This document shows, piece after piece, positions 1 through 8,684 of a DNA stretch of 46,556 bases. Location of the stretch: positions 1 to 46,556 of the forward strand of contig JAJRWB010000055.1 in the NCBI GenBank assembly GCA_024276995.1. Direction: 5' to 3'. The notes below the pieces were generated by a model, which was given only the letters and a program-made list of their open reading frames with translations, was not told the DNA's origin and ran no database searches. The DNA comes from Candidatus Eiseniibacteriota bacterium (GTDB lineage Bacteria > Orphanbacterota > Orphanbacteria > Orphanbacterales > Orphanbacteraceae). Within the stretch, counting starts at the first letter, position 1. Every line of letters begins with the position of its first letter. A program made the translations under genes and the position numbers.

Positions 1-2
1 GG

Positions 3-785
3 ATCGTCGATGTCGCCGACCTCGAGAAGGCGATCCGCCCCGGGACGATTCTCGTTTCGATCATGACGGCGAATAACGAAACGGGCGTCATCGAGCCGAT
101 TCGCGAGCTGGCGGCGGCGACCCGCGCACATAGGGTGCTCTTCCACACCGACGCGGTGCAGGCCGCCGGAAAGATACCGGTGGATGTGGAGGAGCTGGGG
201 GTCGATCTTCTCAGCCTGTCGGGGCACAAGTTCCACGGCCCGAAAGGGGTGGGGGCGCTTTATGTGAGGCAGGGGGTCCGCCTCGAACCGCTGATTCACG
301 GCGGCAGGCAGGAGGGGGGACGCCGCGCGGGCACCGAGAACGCCGCGGCGATCGCCGGCTTGGGCAGGGCGGCCGAACTCGCCCTTGTCGCCGCCCGGGA
401 CGGTTCGGAAATGGGAAAACTGCGCGACCGGCTCGAAGAGGGGGTTCGAAGCCGCTTCCCCGGCGCCATACTGAACGGCCACCGGGAGCGCCGGTTGCCG
501 AACACGCTGAATCTCACCCTTCCCGGCTTGCGGGGGGAGTCGCTCGTCATCGCCCTCGATCAGAAGGGGATTTCCCTTTCCTCGGGGTCGGCGTGCAAGT
601 CGGGCTCTCCCGATCCGACCCACGTGCTCATCGCCATGGGAAGAAGTGTCGAGGAGGCCCACTGCTCGATCCGTTTCTCCCTCTCCCGCGAAACGACCGA
701 GGAGGATGTGGACGCCGCCGTCGCCGCTTTCGGCGAAGTGCTCGACGAGATGGAGAGCACCGTCCGTTTTCTTCCGTGCAAGTGA
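3..785 (+). CDS. Cysteine desulfurase (NifS/IscS family), C-terminal part
   Basis: PLP-dependent removal of sulfur from cysteine for Fe-S cluster or tRNA thiolation pathways. The gene enters from the left edge; the reading frame is open from base 3, so the N-terminal part is missing. Visible landmarks are the TANNETG segment, the HTDAVQA segment that contacts PLP, the PLP lysine motif SGHKFHGPKGVG, the RAGTEN segment, and the active-site loop SSGSACKSG, whose cysteine accepts the persulfide. All are typical of class V aminotransferase-fold desulfurases. It ends in LPCK with TGA at 783-785. The family is certain; whether it serves Fe-S assembly (IscS/NifS) or another route cannot be told from this fragment. 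Confidence 0.95.
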   Translation: MVDVADLEKAIRPGTILVSIMTANNETGVIEPIRELAAATRAHRVLFHTDAVQAAGKIPVDVEELGVDLLSLSGHKFHGPKGVGALYVRQGVRLEPLIHGGRQEGGRRAGTENAAAIAGLGRAAELALVAARDGSEMGKLRDRLEEGVRSRFPGAILNGHRERRLPNTLNLTLPGLRGESLVIALDQKGISLSSGSACKSGSPDPTHVLIAMGRSVEEAHCSIRFSLSRETTEEDVDAAVAAFGEVLDEMESTVRFLPCK

Positions 786-864
786 CCTCGTTTTCCGGGA
801 ACCCCTCGCTCCGGGAGTACTAAATCCCGCCCATCGGAAAATCCTCCCCCATCGAGTGATCGTG

Positions 865-893
865 TTGTTACCGCCGGCGGAAAAGTGTAGCAT
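865..893 (+). promoter_or_regulatory. Sigma70-type promoter of the kinase operon
   Basis: TTGTTA at 865-870, a 17-base spacer, and TAGCAT at 888-893. This predicts a transcript start near 900 and a leader of about 90 bases before the kinase start at 991. The same TAGCAT -10 hexamer recurs at 24552-24557 (minus) and 33765-33770. Assignment is by eye. Confidence 0.55.
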
Positions 894-990
894 TCCGGAA
901 GATAGGCATCGTCAGCCGAACAGCCGGACATAGAATCGATCTCCTCGGTCCCGGGCGGGATCGAGACGGCGAGGTACGTTTCACCGGAAA

Positions 991-3204
991 ATGTCTTCCA
1001 CCTACGGACCATACGAGCTGGGCGACAAGATCGCCTCCGGGGGGATGGCGAGCCTCTACATCGGCGTGCACAGGCGGCTCGGGACAAAAGCCGCCATCAA
1101 GATCCTCCCCCGCTCCCTCGCCATGGACGAATCGTACATCGCCCGCTTCGAGCGGGAGGCGATGATCACTTCCCGCCTGAAACACGAAAACATCGTCCAG
1201 ATTCTCGACTTCGGCAAGAAAGATGATATCTATTATATCGTGATGGAATATGTCGAGGGGACCGACCTGCGTGTCCTTCTCGAAAGGATTTCGCGGTTTC
1301 CCGTCGAAATCGCCGTGTCGATTCTCGAGGAGGCGGCGTACGGATTGGAGGCCGCCCACGGCCAAGGGGTGATTCACAGGGATATCAAGCCGGGGAATAT
1401 CCTTCTCAGCCATACGGGCGGCGTGAAGATCGTCGATTTCGGACTCGCCCTTCACATGGCGGAGTACGAACGGCTCACACGGCTGACGGCGGACAACTTC
1501 TCCCTCGGTACGCCGGCGTACATGTCTCCCGAACAGGCGCTCGGCAGGGAGATCGATCACCGTGCCGATATCTACTCTCTCGGTGCGATGACATACGAAT
1601 TGTTCACGGGTAAAACGCCGTATCTTTCCGCCTCTCCCTCCGAGCTGCGCGAGAGAATCATCCACGACCCCCCCCCGTCGATGCGGGCCGAGAGCCGGCT
1701 CGTCACCGTGGAGGTGGACGACCTCGTGCGGAAGATGATGGCGAAAGATCCGGCCGACCGCTTCCAGAACATGGGAGAGGTTCTCCGTGCTGTGGACGAG
1801 ACGATGGTCTCCCTCGAGAAGGCGGGCTACACGGTGCGCTACCGCCGGAAGTACATGCCCCGATTCTCCAGGGATCCGGAGGAGTTTTCGCGCCGGCAGC
1901 GCGACGACAAGATCGAGATCCATAATAGGAGGGGACGGGAGTTCTTCGAGAGGGGTCCGAACGAATACCACCAGGCGCGCAGGGAGTTCGAAATCGTCCT
2001 GTGGCTCGATCCCGGGAACGAGGAGGCCGTCGCCGGTCTTGCGGAGATCAGGAAGAACCTGGGCGACGAGGCGACCCGCGACGTGGAGAGCGTCTTTCCC
2101 GAACCCTCCGGTGACGCGGCGGAAAACGGCCGTGACCGTCGGGGCGGATCGACCGGGGGGGAGGAGGGCGGGGGGAAGTGGAAGAAACCGAGAACCGTTT
2201 TTCTCGGGGCCGGCGCTGCCGTGATTCTCCTGTTTCTCGCGTGGCGGATCTTTTTCCCAGGCGGAAAGGGCTACCTATTCGTGTCGAGCGATCCCGACGG
2301 CGCCGTCGTTTCCGTGCGGGGAGAAAAAGATCACGGCTTTCGCTCCACCGGGCTCAGCACGCCGTGCACCATCGATCTCGGTGCGGGGAAGTGGACGATC
2401 CGCGTGAACCGCCAGGGCCTGGAAGTGACGGAAACGAATATCTTCCTCTCTTCGGGAGAAGAGAAGAGGCTTGATCTCACACTGCTTCCCCTTCACGGGT
2501 GGGTCGTGCTTCGCGGCGAGCCGGCGGGGGCGCGCCTCCTGATGCGGGGGCCGGGCGATGATGTTTACCGCCCGGCGGAAAAGGCGGTGCCCTGCACCCT
2601 CCGCGTTGCGCAGGGCGAGTGGTCGTTCGTCGCGGAAAAAGAGGAGTACCAGTCGGAGACGTTGAGCGTGTTCATCCGGTCGGGTGAGATCGAGTACGCC
2701 CGTGTCGGCCTGCACCCCCCGGGGGCGGCCCTCGGATGGGTGGTGATCCGCACCGAGCCTCCCGACGCGCGAATCGGGATCCGCCGCGCCGGCGACGTCG
2801 ATTTCGATCCGGTGGAGAGCGCGACACCGTGCTCTCTCGGGCTCGAGCCCGGTTCTTGGGAGATCAGCGTGAGGAAGAACTGCTACCGCACCGATGTGTC
2901 GGAAATCACCGTCGATGCGGGCGACGTGGTCCGAACCGCTGTGGCCCTCGATGCGATTCCGGGTGGGCGGCTGAAGGTGGTGATCAGCCCGCTGTTCGCC
3001 GACATTTATGTCGATGGAAAGCGCGTGGCCCGGGAGAAGCGCTTCTGGGAAGGACCGGTCTCTTCGTGCAGAACACACGACGTGGAAATCCGGCACGATT
3101 CGTTCGGCGTGCGTCGCGTGAAAAACATCGCCGTCCCCTCGGGAAGCAACGTGATCGTGGACACGCTCTTTTCGAAAGAGCGGGGAAGGGGGCGAACGAA
3201 ATGA
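991..3204 (+). CDS. Membrane-anchored Ser/Thr protein kinase with PEGA-like repeats
   Basis: A 737-residue Hanks-type (PknB-like) kinase. The kinase domain spans about residues 7-275: glycine loop IASGGMA, catalytic Lys37 in AAIKIL, HRDIKPGN with Asp131, DFG at 149-151 and TPAYMSPE at 174-181. All key residues are present, so it should be active. About residues 310-360 look TPR-like, followed by a low-complexity linker and one transmembrane helix near 402-422. The exported or periplasmic part holds four tandem PEGA-like beta modules (recurring GWVVIR.EP.DA.I and PC.L.L..G.W). Its TGA overlaps the next ATG (ATGA at 3201-3204), so it is translationally coupled to the small TPR protein and then the FN3/sorting-domain protein. 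The likely role is envelope sensing by the PEGA part with phosphorylation in the cytoplasm; targets are unknown. Confidence 0.93.
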   Translation: MSSTYGPYELGDKIASGGMASLYIGVHRRLGTKAAIKILPRSLAMDESYIARFEREAMITSRLKHENIVQILDFGKKDDIYYIVMEYVEGTDLRVLLERISRFPVEIAVSILEEAAYGLEAAHGQGVIHRDIKPGNILLSHTGGVKIVDFGLALHMAEYERLTRLTADNFSLGTPAYMSPEQALGREIDHRADIYSLGAMTYELFTGKTPYLSASPSELRERIIHDPPPSMRAESRLVTVEVDDLVRKMMAKDPADRFQNMGEVLRAVDETMVSLEKAGYTVRYRRKYMPRFSRDPEEFSRRQRDDKIEIHNRRGREFFERGPNEYHQARREFEIVLWLDPGNEEAVAGLAEIRKNLGDEATRDVESVFPEPSGDAAENGRDRRGGSTGGEEGGGKWKKPRTVFLGAGAAVILLFLAWRIFFPGGKGYLFVSSDPDGAVVSVRGEKDHGFRSTGLSTPCTIDLGAGKWTIRVNRQGLEVTETNIFLSSGEEKRLDLTLLPLHGWVVLRGEPAGARLLMRGPGDDVYRPAEKAVPCTLRVAQGEWSFVAEKEEYQSETLSVFIRSGEIEYARVGLHPPGAALGWVVIRTEPPDARIGIRRAGDVDFDPVESATPCSLGLEPGSWEISVRKNCYRTDVSEITVDAGDVVRTAVALDAIPGGRLKVVISPLFADIYVDGKRVAREKRFWEGPVSSCRTHDVEIRHDSFGVRRVKNIAVPSGSNVIVDTLFSKERGRGRTK

Positions 3205-3734
3205 CGCGTCGGAGTCGCGCGGTGATCGTCGCGATGCTTGTCGTTTTCGTCGTGACCGGTGCCCGGGCGGGGGGGAAGGATGATCTCACCGCCGCCGAGG
3301 AGCGATTCAATCGCGCCGATTTCATGTCCGCCCTTTCGATCGTGAACCGTATCACCGCCGAAGGATCTCTTTCGAAAGACGACGAAAGAGACGCGTTCGC
3401 TCTCAAGGCGCGCTGTGAAGCGGAGCTCGGAAACAGGGCCGACGCGCTCGACGCTTTCTGCAGGGTGATCGCCATCGAACCGGGCTGGCGGCCCGACAAG
3501 ACGCTCTACACGCCGGGGGAACTGGCGATCTTCGAAGAAGCGCTCGAAATGTGCGGCGACGGCGGTTCGACCGACTCGAAAAGGGCGGATGGTGGTTCGG
3601 GGAAGAAGTGGTGGTTCCTGGGGGGAGGCGTCGTGGTTGCGGCCGTGGCGATCCTTCTTGCCGGTGGTGGCGGCGACGGAGGGGAGACACCCGCTTCCGA
3701 TCTGCCCGGTTTTCCCGATCCTCCGGTGGAGTGA
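3201..3734 (+). CDS. Small exported/membrane TPR-like protein of the kinase operon
   Basis: 177 residues. The start at 3201 is fixed by the ATGA overlap with the kinase stop. The sequence opens with a signal peptide or anchor (MTRRSRAVIVAMLVVFVV...), followed by about 90 residues of helical TPR-like repeats (AAEERFNRADFMSALSIVN; DAFALKARCEAELGNRADAL). A Ser/Gly/Asp-rich linker leads to a C-terminal hydrophobic segment (WWFLGGGVVVAAVAILLAGG) and an acidic tail. It probably lies in the periplasm or on the inner membrane beside the kinase. The function is not recognised. Its stop TGA (3732-3734) shares a base with the start of the next gene. Confidence 0.85.
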   Translation: MTRRSRAVIVAMLVVFVVTGARAGGKDDLTAAEERFNRADFMSALSIVNRITAEGSLSKDDERDAFALKARCEAELGNRADALDAFCRVIAIEPGWRPDKTLYTPGELAIFEEALEMCGDGGSTDSKRADGGSGKKWWFLGGGVVVAAVAILLAGGGGDGGETPASDLPGFPDPPVE

Positions 3735-6568
3735 TGATGATGCGCTTCTCATACGATCTTCCGGTTCTCCTGGCGTTGCTCCTTTTCGCGCCTGCCCGGG
3801 AGGTTCTCGCGGAGGACGCGCTTTCCTCCGCCGTGATCGCCCCCCCCGCGCTCCGTTCCGCCGGCATTCGTGTCGTCCCGGCACGATCGGCGGGAAGCGA
3901 GTTTGTCGGACTCGACAGGAACGGCGACTTGTCGTGCGACTCGACCGACATGCTGAAGTATTACTGTGCCGGTGATGTGGGAAGCGTCGATTCGTTCGCT
4001 ATCTACTTCGACGGCGTTCCCGATTCGTCGGTCGCCCTTCGCTGTTCATTCTGCGTGAAGGAGAAATCGCTCTTCACTTCCGAATCGTTCACCTACAGCG
4101 TTCCGTCCAATTGGATCACCTATAACTTGATCGATTCCGACGAGTTTCCCGAATCTCTCTGGGTAAGCGATACGATCCGGACGATGTACCCCGACTACAA
4201 GTGCTACCGTGCGATGATCCTCGATTCCCTGCTCAGCGGGAACCTCACGTACCCGGCGAAGATCGGGACATTCAAGTATGAAGTGGCTTCCGAGGGATGC
4301 GCCGCGTTCGTGATCGACGTCTTCTTCTCGTCGTGGTTCACTTCCGATCCCGACTCGATCTACTTCGGCGATTTCAGAGATCCGGGCGCGACATGCGACA
4401 CGGTATCGTGCGTCAAAGCGGACGTGTCCGAGTCGGCGATCTCCTTCGGATCGGTCCGGGTGGGCGCAACCGCCACGGACAGTTTCACCATAGCGAACAG
4501 GGGTTCGCAGCCTCTCGCGGGAAGGATCGGGGAGGAGTGTCTCACTTTCAGCGTTGCGCCCGATTCGTTTCAGATCGCGCCCGGTGACAGCGTGTCGGTG
4601 CTCGTCCGCTATTCCCCCACCGATTGCGTGAGTGAGCAGTGCGATCTCGCCTTTTCTCTCCCCTGCGCTTCGCCGACGATGCTCAGCGGCACGGGCGTCG
4701 GCACTCCGGATGCGCCGTCGGAGTGCACCGCCACCGACGACAACTGCAGACAGGTGGAGATCAGCTGGACCGATAACTCCACGGGAGAGGACGGATTCAT
4801 CATCCGAAGGAACTCCGACATCATCGACACGGTGGCGGCGAACGTGGTGAGCTACATCGATAAGCCTGTGCCGCGAACGTACATCTACGCCGTGGAGGCG
4901 TTCAACCGGTGCGGTCTGTCGGAAGAGAGCACCGACAGCGGCGCCCGTTCAACCGGTGTACCTTCGCCGCCCGACTCCCTGGCGGCGAGCGACACGTCGG
5001 CGTCCTTCGTTAGGCTCGACTGGCCGTCGTCTTCCGGGGCGGACCGATACATCCTTTTCCGCGACGGCGTGCCGATCGACACACTGAACGCACCGGCCGT
5101 TTCGTACACGGACATACCGCCGGTGCGCGGTTCTCATGTCTACGGCGTGGCGGCGGAGAACGACTGCGGCTCGCTCGACACCGTCGCGGCCACCGGTGTG
5201 CTCCTCGACGAAGCGGGCCCGGTGAGCGTTTCCATCGCCACGGCGGCGGAGACGTTCCGACAGATCGCCGTGCCCGTGATCGCCACCGATAACCGCCCCA
5301 CCGCCGTGTTCGATGAGCTGGGAACGGCGGACCGGAAGAAGTGGCGCCTCGGCCGGTGGAATGCCGCCGCGCAAAGTTACGACGAGGCGCCCGACGGAAT
5401 CGACTCGATCGTTCCCGGAGCGGGGTACTGGCTGATCACAAGGGAGAGCGCGTCGCTGTCGGTGGAGGGGGTGCCGATATCGATGTACAGCGCATTCACC
5501 GTGACGGTGGAAGGGGACAGCGGCAGTTGGCACCAACTCGGCAATCCGTACAGGGACGACCTGCCGGCGGACAATATCTCCATCGCCGTCGCCGGCGATA
5601 CGGCGGGTCTCACGGAAGAGGGAAACGGGTTTACGTCGCACCAGGTGTGGGGAGGCGCCGGCGCGCCGTACACGGCGTACGGAAGCGGAAGCATGATCCC
5701 GGAGAACGAAGGGTTCTGGCTGAGGAAGATCACCGATCAGCCGGCGGTCGTCGTTTTCACTCCTCCCGCGACGGGGAAGGAAGGGCATCGGGTGGATGCG
5801 GTTCGCAGGAAAGACGATCGGTACGGGGAGGAAAGTTCTTGGCTCATGGAGATCTTCGCCGTCCAGGATGGGAGGCGGAGCAACGTTATCCGGGGGGGTA
5901 TGGTCGAGGGTGCTCTCACCGGATGGGATCTGCTAGATGAGGCGATTCCCCCCGCGCCGCCGGAACCGGCCACCGGTCTTTTTCTCTCCATGCCGCGGGA
6001 CCGATGGGGCGCCATGGCGGGCCGCTACGCCGCCGACTACAGATCGCCCGGTGACGGAGGGGTGTGGGAGTTCGAAGTGCGAGGCGCTTCGGTACCCGGG
6101 GAGGTGACGTTGGGGTTCGCCTTTCCCCGACCCCCCTCGGGTGATGTGACCATCCGCGATGCGACCGGCGGTATTTCCGTTCCAATCGGACCGGGCGGTG
6201 AATTCACCTTCGCGGCGACGGGGGACGCGCGCCGTTTTATCGTTGAAGTCGACGGAAACATCCGTTCCGAGCGCGACACGGCCTTCGTGGAGCGGGAATC
6301 GCCGGTCGTCGCCTATCCGAATCCCTTCGTCGAATCGACCGGTTTCCGTTTCTTCCAACCGTCCTCTTCCGCGGCGGAGGCGCGCATCTACGACGCCGCC
6401 GGCCGGCTCGTACGGGTCATCCGGAGGGACTCCGTTCCGGCGGGAGAGCATGTGATCACGTGGGACGGAAGGAACGGCGACGGCCGCGTCGTCTCTCCCG
6501 GCGTCTACCTTGTACGCCTTTTCGCGGGCGGCGAGGGACGCACGTACAGGTTGGTCAAGATCCGGTGA
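3734..6568 (+). CDS. Secreted FN3-repeat protein with FlgD-like/type IX-like C-terminal sorting domain
   Basis: 944 residues from the first of three consecutive ATGs (3734, 3737, 3740), any of which could start it. Signal peptide near residues 1-26 (cleavage about VLA-ED). A short dockerin-like calcium loop (LDRNGDLSCDSTDMLKYY) follows. Around 230-310 is an ASPM/SPD-2/Hydin-like or choice-of-anchor-D type beta module (ISFGSVRVGATATDSFTIAN). Two fibronectin type III-like domains follow (SECTATDDNCRQVEISWTD; DSLAASDTSASFVRLDWPS). The last 85 residues form the sorting-type domain: VVAYPNPFVESTGFRF, then IYDAAGRLVRVI, WDGRNGDGRVV, SPGVYLVRLFAGG. It is the third gene of the kinase operon and is expected on the cell surface or secreted. 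Ligand unknown. Confidence 0.9.
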   Translation: MMMRFSYDLPVLLALLLFAPAREVLAEDALSSAVIAPPALRSAGIRVVPARSAGSEFVGLDRNGDLSCDSTDMLKYYCAGDVGSVDSFAIYFDGVPDSSVALRCSFCVKEKSLFTSESFTYSVPSNWITYNLIDSDEFPESLWVSDTIRTMYPDYKCYRAMILDSLLSGNLTYPAKIGTFKYEVASEGCAAFVIDVFFSSWFTSDPDSIYFGDFRDPGATCDTVSCVKADVSESAISFGSVRVGATATDSFTIANRGSQPLAGRIGEECLTFSVAPDSFQIAPGDSVSVLVRYSPTDCVSEQCDLAFSLPCASPTMLSGTGVGTPDAPSECTATDDNCRQVEISWTDNSTGEDGFIIRRNSDIIDTVAANVVSYIDKPVPRTYIYAVEAFNRCGLSEESTDSGARSTGVPSPPDSLAASDTSASFVRLDWPSSSGADRYILFRDGVPIDTLNAPAVSYTDIPPVRGSHVYGVAAENDCGSLDTVAATGVLLDEAGPVSVSIATAAETFRQIAVPVIATDNRPTAVFDELGTADRKKWRLGRWNAAAQSYDEAPDGIDSIVPGAGYWLITRESASLSVEGVPISMYSAFTVTVEGDSGSWHQLGNPYRDDLPADNISIAVAGDTAGLTEEGNGFTSHQVWGGAGAPYTAYGSGSMIPENEGFWLRKITDQPAVVVFTPPATGKEGHRVDAVRRKDDRYGEESSWLMEIFAVQDGRRSNVIRGGMVEGALTGWDLLDEAIPPAPPEPATGLFLSMPRDRWGAMAGRYAADYRSPGDGGVWEFEVRGASVPGEVTLGFAFPRPPSGDVTIRDATGGISVPIGPGGEFTFAATGDARRFIVEVDGNIRSERDTAFVERESPVVAYPNPFVESTGFRFFQPSSSAAEARIYDAAGRLVRVIRRDSVPAGEHVITWDGRNGDGRVVSPGVYLVRLFAGGEGRTYRLVKIR

Positions 6569-6626
6569 CTCTCGGAATTCGTTCCGTGGAAGCGCCGGCC
6601 CGTACGGCGGATTACGGAAGGGCCCC

Positions 6627-8684
6627 TCAGCGTGCTCCGATGCCGCTCAATTCCTGTGCTTTCGAAAGCGCCAGGCGGCCTCGTCGTATATAGTTCATCG
6701 CCTTCTCGGCGCCGGGGTCGATGACGAGTACCTTCTCCCAGACGCCGATCGCCTCTTTGATGTGGCCCTCGGTGTAGAGATTCATTCCCTCGAACAGATA
6801 TGCCTGCTCGAGGTAGGAGGCGACGTTTTCCCAGCCGCCGTCGAGGTTGTAGACGAACTCGAAATAGCGTATCGCCTCGCCGCTCTTCCGGTTCTTGAGC
6901 ATGTCGAGGCCGAGGTCGTACATCCGCCCCGCCTCCTCCTTCTCCGCCGACGAGAGAATCTTCGCCGGGCGGTTCGTTTCCGTCGTGTTCCCCGCGCCCG
7001 CCGGCCCGTTGCGCTCGGCCGACGCGCTCTTCTCTTCCCTCTTCGCGCGACGAAGCTCGTACAGCAGGTCATCCCGCCCGGGCATGAGTTCGAGCGCCTC
7101 GGTGTACGCTTTCCGGGCGGCGCCGAAGTCGCCCCTCCTCTCGGCGCCCTTCGCTCTTTCCACGATCGCTTCGACCCGCACGGTGAGAAGGGAATCGATG
7201 CGGGCGAGGTAACGGGAGGCGTCGGCGTTGCCGGGATCGGCGTCGAGCGCCTTTTCGAACGAGGCTCGCGCCCCGGCGAAGTCGCCGAGAGCGAGCGCGC
7301 CGATTCCGCCGGTCATCAGGTCGGTCACCGCCCTCGTCTTCTCGCTCGTCCTGTCTAGCAGCGCGGTGGCCGCGTCGAGCGCTTCGGCGGCCCGGCCGTC
7401 GTCCACACCCGCGGCGATGGCGGCGCGGAATTCCCCGATTCCGTCGAGAAGCTTCCCGTCGCCGATTCGCTCTTTGCCGGCGGCGAGATGCTTTTCGTAG
7501 CGCGCCCGCGCGAGCGCGTGCTGCGCCGCTTCCCCGTCCGGGTCCCACAGGAGCGCCCTTTCGAACCAGATCTCCGCTTTTTCCCAGTTCCCACGCTTCA
7601 TTTCGCTTCGCCCCTTGGCGAGGTGACCGTCGATCTGCGACCGTTCCTTCTTCTCCAGTTCCTCCTCGGTTCTCTTCGCGAGGCGCTCATCGTCGCGCCG
7701 CGCCCGTTCGAGGCGAAGCGCGTCAAGATTCGGACCGAATCGCAGGATGAATTCCACCCTATGCGCCGTGCCCGGTTCTTGCATCGCGACGGCGTAGTCG
7801 ATGCGTCCCCCCCTGAGAGGAACGCCGATCCCGCCGGTCCACCCGTCTCCCCTTCCTCCGAAGCGCAGCGCGAGCCCGCCCGGAAGAAGTGTTTCCACGC
7901 CGAACGACCCCGCGGAGGCCACGGTGTTTCCCTGCTCCATCGATGCGACGAGGAGAACCTGGGTCACCGGTCTGCCGCGGAGGGGAATGGAGTACGAGAA
8001 GCCGGTCCGAATGAGGGTGGGGAATCTCTCTTCCGTCGATTCCAATGTAAGTTTCGGTTCAAGGGCGTTTCGAAGGGCGATGCCGAAGCCGAAGTTATCG
8101 GCCGACCAGGCGCTCCGATTCCGGCGGGGCGACAGGTAGAGGAAGCCGATATCCCCTCCCACCGAACTCGCCGAGCGTCCCGCGAGAGAGTGGGTTTCCA
8201 CCTTGAGGGACGCGCCGAACCGGGCGCCGCCGAAGGGAGGAAGTGCATATGTGAGGAGCCACTCGTTCTGCACATTCGAGAACTCGCCCGTAGGGGCGCC
8301 GTCGTCGTCGTAGCCGGAGATGCCCCCCAGGGCGTAGCGAAGATTGCCGAAGCCGATGGTGCCCAGGTCGAGCATCGGATGGATGTAACCGGCGTACGTG
8401 AAGCGGTTGCCGTCGGTGAAGGGCGCGGTGTAGAAGAGGGAGAATTCCTTTGAACCTTCCGCGCCGGCAGCCGCCGGATTCCACGCGAGCGACGCGGCAC
8501 CGCCGCCGAGTGCGACATACGCGCCCCCGAGGCTGAGCGCCCTCGCTCCCACGCCGTAGGCGAACGGCGAGAGAGTTCCCCCGTCGTTCGCGGCATGCAG
8601 GAGCGACGGGAGAAGCGCCGCAACGGCGAATAGGCCTCTAGTTGAGAACAGCGATCTTGTGGACCGCTTTTTCGCTCGTTCCAT
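6627..8684 (-). CDS. PorV/PorQ-like outer-membrane protein fused to TPR repeats
   Basis: 685 residues. A signal peptide (KKRSTRSLFSTRGLFAVAALLPSLLHA) is followed by a roughly 300-residue beta-barrel-like part of the PorV/PorQ (UPF0164-like) kind. The hallmark is the N-terminal run YGVGARALSLGGAYVALGGG then ASLAWNPAA. A charged, probably coiled segment follows (LERARRDDERLAKRTEEELEKK), and then TPR repeats fill about residues 330-685 (GNWEKAEIWFERALLWDPDG; GDFAGARASFEKALDADPGN; GHIKEAIGVWEKVLVIDPG). In Bacteroidetes, PorV carries cargo with C-terminal sorting domains during type IX secretion. Here the gene starts 47 bases inside the end of a giant protein with such a domain, so the two are probably translated together. 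The TPR tail is the unusual part, since PorV itself lacks one. Confidence 0.87.
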   Translation of the reverse strand: MERAKKRSTRSLFSTRGLFAVAALLPSLLHAANDGGTLSPFAYGVGARALSLGGAYVALGGGAASLAWNPAAAGAEGSKEFSLFYTAPFTDGNRFTYAGYIHPMLDLGTIGFGNLRYALGGISGYDDDGAPTGEFSNVQNEWLLTYALPPFGGARFGASLKVETHSLAGRSASSVGGDIGFLYLSPRRNRSAWSADNFGFGIALRNALEPKLTLESTEERFPTLIRTGFSYSIPLRGRPVTQVLLVASMEQGNTVASAGSFGVETLLPGGLALRFGGRGDGWTGGIGVPLRGGRIDYAVAMQEPGTAHRVEFILRFGPNLDALRLERARRDDERLAKRTEEELEKKERSQIDGHLAKGRSEMKRGNWEKAEIWFERALLWDPDGEAAQHALARARYEKHLAAGKERIGDGKLLDGIGEFRAAIAAGVDDGRAAEALDAATALLDRTSEKTRAVTDLMTGGIGALALGDFAGARASFEKALDADPGNADASRYLARIDSLLTVRVEAIVERAKGAERRGDFGAARKAYTEALELMPGRDDLLYELRRAKREEKSASAERNGPAGAGNTTETNRPAKILSSAEKEEAGRMYDLGLDMLKNRKSGEAIRYFEFVYNLDGGWENVASYLEQAYLFEGMNLYTEGHIKEAIGVWEKVLVIDPGAEKAMNYIRRGRLALSKAQELSGIGAR

